From contig JAPWHL010000001.1 in the NCBI GenBank assembly GCA_027214255.1, positions 350,737-414,736 on the forward strand: a DNA stretch of 64,000 nucleotides, in the 5' to 3' direction. Source of the DNA: Roseovarius aestuarii. GTDB taxonomy: Bacteria; Pseudomonadota; Alphaproteobacteria; Rhodobacterales; Rhodobacteraceae. The notes under the pieces are model-generated. The model made no database searches. It had not been told where the DNA came from and worked only from the letters and a program-made list of their open reading frames with translations. Below, piece after piece: positions 1 through 12,000 of this stretch. Every line of letters starts with the position of its first letter. Positions within the stretch are counted from its first letter, which is position 1. Made by a program: the position numbers and the translations under genes.

Positions 1-3000
1 ACAGTCTCCATCGCCAGCGATGTCGCCGAGGACATCATCACAGACTTCACCCCCGGTGATCTGGGCGATGTGCTGCGCCTGAGTGCCAGCACGCCTAACC
101 CGTTTGAAAGTGGGCGTTTGCAGATTGTTCAGGATGGTCTGGACACGACGATCGTACTGACGGGTGATGATGGTATCGCGCGCTCGGTCCTGCGGCTTGA
201 AAACGTAGATGCCAGCCAACTGACAGCGGCCAATTTTGGTGGCGTCACATTGGTGGAAAGCACGCCCAGCCTGAGCGACGGTGAAACCGGTTCAACTCTA
301 GAAGGTGGCCCGCTGGGCGATCTGATCTTTGGCAATGGTGGCGCGGATACGATCCATGGTTATGCGGGCAATGACAGCCTTGCGGGCGGCGCCGATGGTG
401 ACGTCATCAGCGGCGGCTTTGGCGCGGATATGGTTGCGGGCGAAGCCGGGCATGACACGCTGACTGGCGGCGCGGGTGACGATATCCTGTCCGGTGGGTC
501 GGGTAACGATCTGCTGACGGGGGGGGATGCCGACGCGGAATTCGCGGGCAATGATGTGTTCCACGGCGGACAGGGTGACGACACGCTGGAAGGCGGAGCC
601 GAGGATGACACCTATCGCTTTGGGGCCTTTGATGGCAGCGACGTCATCACCGATGCCGGTGGGCAGGATCAGATTGTCTTTGATGACACGGTGACGCCTG
701 CAATGGTGCAGGTTGTGCAACTGGATGATGGGCTGGAACTGCGCGTTATTGGCGGGGATACGCGGATTTTGCTGGATGGTGCGATCGCCGATCCGGCCAG
801 AACCGCAATCGAAAGCGTTCTGTTTGACGATGGCACCGACTGGGACATCGCAACACTGATGGCGCAAGCGTCCCTGACAACAGCGGGTGATGACAGTTTG
901 CGCCTGCTGAATGGTACCACAATGGATGGTCAGGGCGGCAACGATGACCTGACGGGTACGGACGCGGCCGATAGCCTGACGGGCGGCACTGGCGACGATA
1001 CGTTGCGCGGTGGCGGCGGGGATGATGTCTATACGTTCAATCTGGGCGATGGGCAGGATCTGCTGGATGACACGCAAGGGGCCAATGTCATTGCCTTTGG
1101 TGCCGGAATTGAACCCGGCGACGTGACAGTCTTGCGTGGTGCGCCGACATTGATCTTGGGGATTACCGGCACGCCGGATCGCATCGATACCGGGTTCGAG
1201 GTCGCGCCCGATATGGCTTTGGCCGAAGTCCGGTTTGCGGATGGTACCATCTGGACGCCTGCGGATATGATCGCCTTGGCGCTGAGTGCCACCGAGGGCG
1301 ATGATCGCATCTATGCCAGCGACGCGGATGAGGTTCTGAGCGGGCTTGGCGGCGACGACCGTATTGTTGCGCGTGGCGGCGATGATGACCTAAGCGGCAA
1401 CGCGGGGGTTGATCTTCTTGAGGGTGGTTTGGGTGATGATACCTATCGCGCGGGGATTGGCGACGATCAGGACCGCATCATCGACGAAGGCGGGGCCGAC
1501 GATGTTCTGATCCTTGGACCGGGGATCACCGTGGACGACCTGCGCATCAGTCAAAGCAGCGATGGTTCAGCGATGATCATTGCCTTTGGCAACGAAGGTG
1601 ACCGCGTACGCATCGAGGACGCGCTGGGCGATGGCAGGATTGAAACCCTGCGTCTGGATGACGGCACAGAGTTGAGCGTTGGCGATCTGATTTCGCGCGT
1701 TTCCTCGTCGCTGGATGATGCTGTCTTTGGCGACGAATCCGACAACATCATTGATGGAGGCCTTGGGGACGACCGTTTGTCGGGCGGAGAGGGCGACGAT
1801 ACCTATCACTTCAGCCGTGGAGACGGGCGCGACATCCTGCGCGATGGCGCGCGCTCGGCGGCAGACCGTCTGGTGATCGACGGATACACGGCGGACGAGG
1901 TGCGCTTTACCCGTCTGGGCTTGACCAGTAACGATCTGGCGATCTCCTTTGCGACGGGCGACGATTTGATCGTCGTGGCGGATGGGTTGGCCACCAATAA
2001 CGCTGGCATTGAAACGATTGAGCTGTCCTCGGACGGCACCACCTTGACCATTGCCGATATCACGGCCTTGTTGCTGGATATTCAGGCGACGGATGGCAAT
2101 GACGTTGTGCTGGGCACGGATGGCGACGACCTGCTGACCGGCGGGGCCGGTAATGATCTGATCGTTGGCGAATGGGGCGACGATACAGTGCGTTACGCGT
2201 CGGGCGACGGCGATGACCGTATCGATCTGCGCGGACGTGGCAACAATATCGTTGAACTGACCGACTATCTGCCAGATGACGTCCTTCGTGCGGTGCGCGG
2301 TGGCCCGGACAGCAATGATCTGGTCATTGATTTTGGCATCGCCGGAGACCGGCTGATCTTGGTCGGCGCGCTGCATGAGGCCAATCGTGGCGCGGTCAGC
2401 GTGACGGTTCAGTTTGCCGATGGCACGGAATGGACCCGCGACGACATGCGCGCGCGGGCATTGCAAGACATCCAGACCGATGGCAACGACGCCATTTTCG
2501 GCTTTGATGATGAAGATGTCATCAACATGGGCGTGGGCCAAGACAGCGCCTTTGGCGGGGATGGCGCAGATACTTACGTTTATGCGCCGGGCCATGGCGC
2601 GGATCAGATTACCGATGGCGGTCTGGACGGTGCAACGGATACTGTTCAATTCTCAGGTATTGATGCCGATACGGTGTCGGTCAGCCGCTTGTTTGTTGGC
2701 TCGCAAACCGTTGTGTTTTCCTTTGCCGGGGCACCGGGTGATAGCCTGACTGTTGTGAACGCGTTGACATTGGATGGCAGCTCGGTTGAAGCGTATGTCT
2801 TTGACGATGGCACCTCGTGGGATCGCGCGGCGCTTCTGGATCTGTTGGAAAACACGGCGCCTGTTGCGCGTGACGATGGCTTCTTTGAGGCGCGTGCCGA
2901 TGAGGTTCTGACAATCGATGCCTCTGACGTTCTGGCCAATGATTTTGACGCCGACCACGACGGGCTGCATATCCTGTCTGTCGATGCCAGCCCGAATGGC

Positions 3001-6000
3001 AGTGCCGAAATATCGCCGGATGGTTTGTCGCTGTTGTTCACGCCGAATGATGGTTTCACCGGGGCAACAACCCTGCGCTATACCATCTCTGATGATCGCG
3101 GCGGATTCTCGCAGGCAGAAATTTTTGTCAACGTGCGTCCGCTGGCCGAGGCGGTGGATGATACCGGGTTTGTCGTGGCCGAGGACGGGTTCCTGTCCAT
3201 CGACGCCGAACGCCTGTTGTCCAATGATGCCGATGGCGACCGGATGATTGTCGGACAGGTATTTGACGCTGTCGGTGGCGCGGTGGCAATGTCCAGCGAG
3301 GGCACGATCAGCTTTACACCGGATGCTGATTATGTCGGCCCTGCACAGTTCACATATGCCGCCAATACGCCCGAAGGCGGGCGCGCCGAAGCCACTGTTT
3401 ACATTGATGTAACCGCTGTAAATGACGCACCCGTTGCACGTAACGACGGGGGCTTTAGCACTGTTGAGAACACCAGCCTGACAATCTCGGCAGGCGCGCT
3501 GTTGGGTAATGATACGGATATCGACGGCGATCTTCTGACGATCCTTGATGTCATCTCATCGCCGGAGCTGACCGTAGTCCTGGACGGCGATGGCAATATT
3601 CAGGTGACACCGGCCGAGGACTTCTTTGGGACGGCGACATTTGCCTATCGTGTGGGGGATCCGGGCGGGGAATCCGCGCTGGCGGCAGTCACCCTGACGG
3701 TCACGGCGGACGACACCACGACCAACGCGCGTGATGATTTGTTCACCACCAATGATACTGGGGTGACTCTGCTTGAAGATAACCCGGTGGTCATTGGACT
3801 TGACCGATTGATCCTGAATGACACGTCGGCTGAGGGCACATTGCAATTGGCGTCGGTGTCAAATGCGGTGGGTGGTCGTGCGCGGCTGCTGGACAACCAA
3901 ACGGTCCTGTTTGAGCCAAACAGCAATTTCAACGGCGAAGCCAGCTTTGACTATACTGTGGATAACGGGCAGGGCGGTCGCGATACGGCCACGGCTGTGT
4001 TGGTGTATGAGGCCGTCAATGACCGGCCTGTTGCCCGCGGCGATCGCTACACCAGCGAAGATCTGACGCATGTCCTGCGCGGAACACAGGATACGGTTTT
4101 GACAATTCCGATCTTGGAATTGCTGAAAAACGATTATGACATCGAAGGGTTCTCGGTCACATTCGAGAATGCCACCGGTGCGATCAACGGCGACTTGGTC
4201 GTTGATGGAACCAACATCGTGTTCACACCTGACGAGGGCTTTTACGGTCGCGCCAGCTTTGGCTATTCTGTCACCGATCCCGAGGGTCTGGTCGACGGGG
4301 CCGAGGTCTTGCTGTATTTTGATGCGACCAGCGACGCCCCCCCAGTGGCGATCACGGATCAATTCCTGGTTCCAGAAGACATTCCAACGGTCCTGCGCCT
4401 GGACACTATTCTGGCCAATGACACCGATGTTGACGGTTCGGATACGTTCCAGATCACAGGCTGGCGCTATATCGATCCGGTTGTCGATGCGTTCACATAT
4501 GGCATTGCCGCTGTGGGCGATTTGAACGGCGAGATCGCGTTCAATGCCGATGGGGATTTCGTCTTTACCCCCAATATCGATGCGACCCAGTCATCAGGGA
4601 TCATTTATCAATTGACCGATGACTCAGGACGTACGGCAGAGGGGCTGATCGACATTGTGATTGTCCCGTCCGAGGACGATCCAACGGTGGTCAATGATCT
4701 GGGGTTTGTCACGCCGCTGGATGTGCCGATGGTCATTCGGGTGGATGACTTGTTGTTCAACGATTTCGATATCGAACAGATTGACCGTGATGGCGATGGT
4801 CAGCCAGACGATGATCTGGACGACCCGGATCGCCCACGCCCGACTTTCGTGGGTATTATTAACGTGCTGGATCCGGTGGAACTGGCCCAAGGCAACCGTG
4901 TGTCGGTCGGATCGTTCGAAGTTGTCGAATTCCGCGGCGAAGAGTTCATGATCGCGCGATTTGACGCGGGGTTCTCGGGCGCGGTGGTGATTGAATACGC
5001 CATCGAGGACGAGGCCGGATTGCAGGACGTCGGCTTTGCGAGTGCCACCGTGGCAGATTTCTACGGGCTCAGCCTGACGGGCTCGCCCCTTGTGGATGTG
5101 ATCGAAGGTACGGCGCTGTCGGAAACCATTTTCGGGTATCGCCGCGATGACTGGATTATCGCGCTGGACGGCGATGATACGATCAAGACGGCTGAAGGCG
5201 CCGACCTGATCGAGGCCGGCGACGGCGATGATTTCATTGATGCCGGCGATGATGCGGATGACATCTATGGCGGGCTTGGCTTTGATACGGTCACATTTGA
5301 AGGGTCCAATACAGGCGTGCGCGCTGATCTGTCGACATTGATTGGGCAGGGTGGGTATGCCGAGGGTGACTTCTACTCCGGTATCGAAGCTTTCATAGGT
5401 ACAGGGTACGAGGATATTCTGGGCGGCGACGACGGCGCGAACATGCTGGATGGCGCTGCGGGCGATGACCTGCTGGAAGGGCGCGCTGGCGATGACACGC
5501 TGCTTGGCGGAATGGGCGATGATACGCTTTGGGGCGGTGTCGGAGCGGATGAGCTGATCGGTGGCGAAGGTCGCGATCAGGCCAGCTATGAAGGCTCCAG
5601 CGCGGCGATCAATGTCTCGCTTGAGACCGGCTTGGCGTTCGGGGGCGACGCGCAGGGCGATGTCCTGTCGGAAATCGAAGACATTCTTGGCACGGATCAT
5701 GACGACCGTCTGACCGGGGACGAGGGCGACAATGCCCTGTCCGGTGGTCGCGGCGATGATACATTACAGGGTGGTGCCGGTGATGACCTGTTGTCAGGCG
5801 GACGCGGCGCGGATGTGCTGAGCGGCGGTGATGGAATTGATACGGCGGATTACACCTTGTCGGTGGAAGGGATCGATATCGATCTGGCCGCAGGTACGGC
5901 CACCGGCGGAGATGCCACCGGCGACAGTCTGAGCGGGATCGAAATCCTTCAGGCCAGCTATCATGATGATACGCTGCGGGGTGATGACAATGACAACATC

Positions 6001-9000
6001 ATCCGAGGCGGTCGAGGCGCCGATATCATCGACGGTCGCGACGGGTTCGACACGGCTGACTACGGTCAGGCGGACGAGGCCGTAGCGGTTGATCTGTCCA
6101 CTGGTATGGGGACAGCGGGCGAAGCATTGGGCGACACGTTGACCTCTATCGAGGCTCTGGCCGGATCCGTGCATAACGACACACTGACCGGCAGCGCAGG
6201 GGATGAAACCTTTGATGGGCGCTTTGGCGATGATGTGCTGCGCGGTGGGATGGGATCGGACATTTACATGTTCGGTTTCGACAGCGGCGCAGACCGTATC
6301 GAGGAAACCGGCGGGGCGGGCGATGTCGACCGCTTGATCACGTCATCGGATATCCTGACCAAGGACATATCGCTTTTGCAAATGGGCGACGATCTGTTCA
6401 TCGAGCTAGAGCGCGACGACGGCTTCTTGATTGATACCGTGCTGGTTGCCGGGCACTTCCTGGGTGAGGAAACCGGACTGGAAGAGATCGTCTTTGGCGA
6501 TGGTACGGTTTGGGACCGCGCGGCGATTGCGGCGGGTCTGCGCGACGGGCGTTTCAATGCGCAAAATGACGTTGAGCGTTTTGGCGTCGAGGATGAAGTT
6601 CTGGTGATCGACCCAAGCGCCCTGATAGCCAATGATGCTACCGAAGGCGTCGAAGACCTTGAGCTGATCTCGGTTCAGGCGGCCCAAAACGGCACAGTCA
6701 CGTTGCGCGAAGATGGTATGATTGCCTTCTTGGGCGCGCAGGATTTCAATGGTGATGCGTTCTTTGCCTATACTGTGCGTGATCCACTGGGCCGTGAATC
6801 CACCGCCCGCGTCGAGGTAAACCTGTCGGCGGTAAATGACGCGCCTGTCGCGGTTGATGATCCGCTGGTTTACGGGGCCGAGGATGTTCCGCTGCGCATC
6901 CGTATCGAAAACCTGTTGGCCAATGACTATGACGTTGATGGCGACGCCGAAATGGAAGGCCTGCGCATTGTTGCGGCCACGCCGCTGACGGATGCCAACG
7001 GGGATTATCTGCGCCCTTACGAGGACAAAGACAAATATGACGGCGCGGCCACCGATGTGACATGGCGTCTGGACGGTCAGTATATCGAGTTGCTGACGCG
7101 GCCTGATCATTTCGGTTTTGCAGGCTTCCGCTACGTTTTGGAGGACAACTCGGGCGCGCAATCCACTGCTGATGTTGAAATCTATTTTGCCCCTGTGAAC
7201 GACGCGCCGCGTTATGGTGCGCGGCCGGTCTCGGCCAAGCTGGAAGAAACAACCGACTTTACCGTCAGTCAACTGATGCAGGGCGTGTACGACGTTGAAG
7301 GGGACGAATTTACCTTTGTCGGCCTGTCGATCGGTGTGGATGGCAATGCCTCGGACAACGGGATCGAGACGTTTGATCCGGAAACCGGGATCATTTCCTT
7401 CACGCCGTTGTCCTTGGGCAATGCCTCGATCTCGTTTGATGTGATTGATGCGCTGGGGGCCGAGGCAACACTTGAATTCCTGATCAACGTACGTCCGCAA
7501 AACCTGCCGCCGGTTGCGCGCGATGATTATGGCCTGCGGTTGGACCAAGACAGTGTGCTGATTATCGATCCGGCAACATTGATGGCGAATGACACCGATC
7601 CTGACGACGATCCGCTGACCTTTGTCGATGTCTACCGCTTTGCTGAAAATGGTAAGGTGCGCATCACTGATGATGGCATGATCGCCTTTATCGCCCGCCC
7701 AAATTACAACGGCGCGGCCAGCTTCGAGTACACCATTTCTGATGGACGTGGCGGGGAAGACACCGCAACCGTGCATCTGACGATCCTGCCGGTAAATACG
7801 GCCCCCGAGGTGCGCCCCGATATCGTGGTCGGTCAGGAAGATGGCCCGCAATACGTTATCCCGGCCGAGGCCTTTGGCAACGACTTGGATATCGAAGGCG
7901 ATGTCCTGTTCTTTGAAGACACATCCCTGCTGGGCTTGTTACCGGGTAAATTCCTGTCACCGGATCACACAGTGCGGGCGACTTCGGGCAACAATACCGA
8001 TCTGCCCGAATGGTTGGAGTTTGATGCGACAACCATGACCTTTACCGGCACACCGCCGGTTGAGCTGACAACACCCGTTGACGTGGCCGTATTCGTCCAA
8101 GACCCCTCGAACGGTGCGGTGCATGTGTTCCGGTTTGCGTTCGATCCTGTTTCGGATGCCGACGAGCTGGAAGCGGGCATCAGCGTCGAGGCGGACGTCA
8201 TGGCCGACTTTGTGGTGCGCGAGACCTTTGATTGGTCCCTTGCACCGGGCGGTAACAGCGTTGCGCAATTCGATATCGTTGACGCAACCGTCGAGGCCTT
8301 TGTGCAGGGCGGGCGGCCATTGCCAACATGGCTGGAGTTTGACGCCGACACCCGTGAGCTGTCTATCTCGGACTTCGGTGTGGATGACGGGGACAGTCTG
8401 GCTCGCGTCCAGATCGTATTCACCCCGCCAGCGCGGCCTGAATTGGGCGAGGGCGAACGCTATTCGACCGAACGCGGCTTTACGCTGGAATTTGTTATCG
8501 ACCCAGAAGCGCCGAACCTTGCCGCCATCAATGCGGTTCTGGCGGGCATTGCCGGGCCTGCGGGCACGCTGGGCGTGGATTTGACGGGTAGCACCATAGA
8601 AGCGGCGCGCGAAAGCGGCGCACCGTTGAACGATTGGCTGACCTTCGATGCGTCTGACCTCAGCTTCAGCGGGACACCGCCATCGACCTATGTCGGGGCA
8701 GTGCCTGTGCGTCTGGACATTTCGGGTGGCATCCTGCCCGACATGGCGATCATCACCGAAGCGGTGGTTGATGATACCTTTACCTATCAGGACACGGACC
8801 GGGTTCGCGTCGGTACGCAACCCGAGCGGATCAACCTTGAAACGCCCGAGGATTTCAACGGCTCTGTCGCGCTGGAATATACGGCAAATGACGGTAAGTC
8901 AGCCGTTTCCGACCCGGCCTATATCGTCTTTAACGTCTTGCCCTCACGCGAAGCGGCGGTGGCCAATGACGATCTCTTTGAGGTGGACGAGGGTGCGTCG

Positions 9001-12000
9001 ATCACCATCGCGGTGACCGATCTGCTGATCAATGACCGCGATGATGATGGCGACAGGCTTCGTGTGACCGACATTGGAGGCACGCCCAACGCGGCCGTTG
9101 TTATCACGCCGGCCAGTGTTGTCATTGATGTACCGGAGGGCCTAAGCGCGGTTGCGGGCGGAACATGGTCTGCTACGCTGCAGGATGGCTCGGACTTGCC
9201 GGAATGGATGACGCTGGACACATCCACAGGCCAAATCACGGCGGACGTGCCGCTGGCAACATTCAACGATTTTGCCATTCGCTTTGTGTCGGACAACGGC
9301 ACCGAGTCCGTTAGCGCGGTGGAAACCGTTACGTTGAACGGCACGGTTGGCGCGATGCTGACCTATACGCCGACGGCTGGTTTCCATGGCGATGACGTAT
9401 TGACCTACACATTGACCGATGATGCCGAAGGGCCGGTTACCGGCCAAATCACGTTTGACGTGCAATCGCTGCTGGATCCGCCCACGGTTGTTACTGATGA
9501 GGTCAGCGTACTAGAGGACGGGGTTCTTGTCCTGACGCCTGCAGACCTGATGGGCAACGATTTCGATGTCGACGGCGATGCAATCCGCTTTGTTGACGTG
9601 GGCAATGCGCAAAACGGGACGGTGACGTTTGACGGCACCGATATCACGTTTACGCCCACGGCGGCGTTCAACGGTGCGGCGACGTTTGAATATACCGTCA
9701 CCGATGGTCGCCACGGCCAAAGCACCGGCTTGGTTGAAGTGAACGTGATCAGCACGAACCGCACACCAGAGGCGGTCACCGACCTGTTCGCAACGGACGA
9801 AGATACAGCGTTCGAGTTTGAAATCGCGGATCTTTTGGTGAATGACACCGATCTGGATGGCGATGCGCTGTCGTTCGTGTCGATCCAGTCGGAAATTTCC
9901 GGCGGGCGTTTGCTGGAACTGCCGGATGGGCGCTATCAGTTTGTGCCGGATGAAAACGTTACGGGCGACTTTACCTTCCGCTATACTGTCACCGATGGTG
10001 CGGTGAACGCCACGGGCGCGGTTACGTTTAACGTGGCACCGGTGAATGATGCCCCCATTGCCAATCCCGACGGTCTGTTTCTAGGGAAACAGGACAGTGA
10101 AATCCGGATTGATTTCGCCGATCTGCTGGCCAACGACCGCGATGTCGAAGGCGATGATTTCTCCATTGTCGAAATCTTTGATGGCGACAATGGTACCGTC
10201 TATCAGGATGGCGATCAGGCCGTGTTTACGGGGCGCGCCGGGTATTTTGGCGACGGAGGATTCTCGTACCGGGTAACGGATGCCGAGGGCGCAACATCGG
10301 TCGGATACGCAAGCCTGCTGGTTCTGCCGCTTTATGATGTGCCTGTGGCTGTCTCTGATGCCGGATTTGAAGTGCTCGAAGACACGTCCCTTGTCATCGA
10401 CGAGGCCACTTTGATGGCTAACGATGATCTGCCACTTGGCTCTGACGTTGAGTTCCTTGGCCTGTCCGTTGCGTTTGGCGATACCAACAACGCGACCGTG
10501 ACCGAGCTGGAAGACGGGCAGTGGCGCATCACGCCGACCGAGAACTTCTTTGGCGAATTGACGTTGCGCTATGCGCTGACCAACGAGCTGGGTTTTGAAG
10601 TGCCCACCACGGTCACGGTGAATGTTCTGGGGGTCGACGATGCGCCTGTCGCGACAGATGACACGCTGGTTCTGACCGAAGATACGCCGCGCGCGATTTT
10701 CGTGACCGAACTGTTGGCGAATGACTTTGATGTGGACCGTCAAGCGTTCCAGATCACCCGACTGCTTGAGGCTGAGGGCGTCACAGTCGAACTGACCGAA
10801 GATGGGCAGGTGATCATCACGCCGGATGCCGAATACGCGGGCGCGGCCTATTTCACCTATGAAATCACCGACACCACAGGGGCCAGCGATACGGCCCGCG
10901 TCGATGTAACGGTGCAACCGCAGAACGATGCGCCCGTGATCTCGCTTGTCGGCCCACTTTACGGGGCCGAGGACACCGCTTTGTCCATCACGTTGCCAGA
11001 GGGTGCCATTTCGGATGCTGACGGAAATGCATTGGTGGTTGAATTGCGCAGCGAAGGCGGCGGCGCCTTGCCCGAATGGCTGTCGTTTGATCCTGAATTC
11101 ATGACGCTGACCGGAACTCCGCCTGCTGACTTTAACGGTGTTGTCGCGCTGGAACTGTTTGTCAGCGATAGCATCGCAGAAACCGTGCGTGCGGTAGAAT
11201 TGCGCATTGGTGCGGTGAATGACGCGGCTGTGTTTGGTGGTGCCCTGACCGGCACCATCACCGAGGCGGGCGGAGTTGACAACGGTGTTGACCCGGATGG
11301 TGGAGAAATCACCGGACGGGCCACCACCACGGATGTGGACGGCGCCAACAACAGCTTTGTTGCAACGGGTGTTACCACCTCGGATATGGGTTATGGCACA
11401 TTCACCACTGATGCGAGCGGTACGTGGACCTATGCGCTGGATAACGACAACCCAACTGTCGAGGCCCTAAACGCCGGAGACACGTTGAGCGATACGTTCA
11501 CGCTGACGGCGGCGGATTTGACCACGCAGGTGGTGACGATCACCGTCAACGGTGCGGATGATCCGTCGGCGGACTTTGTCCTGACGCCCAATGCTATGGA
11601 AACAGGGCGGTACGGCAACCGGTTCGAGGGGGCAACCAACGCGACGGGCACGGTCAAGGCCACGTTTGCAGGGACAGGCGCGGATATGGTCCTTGCGTTC
11701 CGCAGCTTTGACATGGACAGCGGCTCTGAGGTCGAGGTGTTCCTGAACGGTGTCAGCCAAGGCTTCTTGCCGGAAGGCGGCAGCAACCAGTACCAGTATC
11801 ATGAATTGTCGGTTGATGCCTCGCAACAGGTTGCTGGGGAAAACCTGCTCAGTTTCGTGCAACACAACAGCCCGACCAACATCTGGGGCATTACGGATGT
11901 CGTTCTTGCATCGCGCAACGCATCGGACATCCAGCTGACCCGCGGTCAGGTCGAGACGCAGGATTATGGTCACCGGTTCAATGGTACCGTCAATCCCGAG

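Noticed and set aside
300..6540. Repeated units that might suggest a CRISPR array
   Set aside because: They are in-frame RTX nonapeptide codons within a long coding sequence; there are no identical repeats with unrelated spacers and no cas genes.
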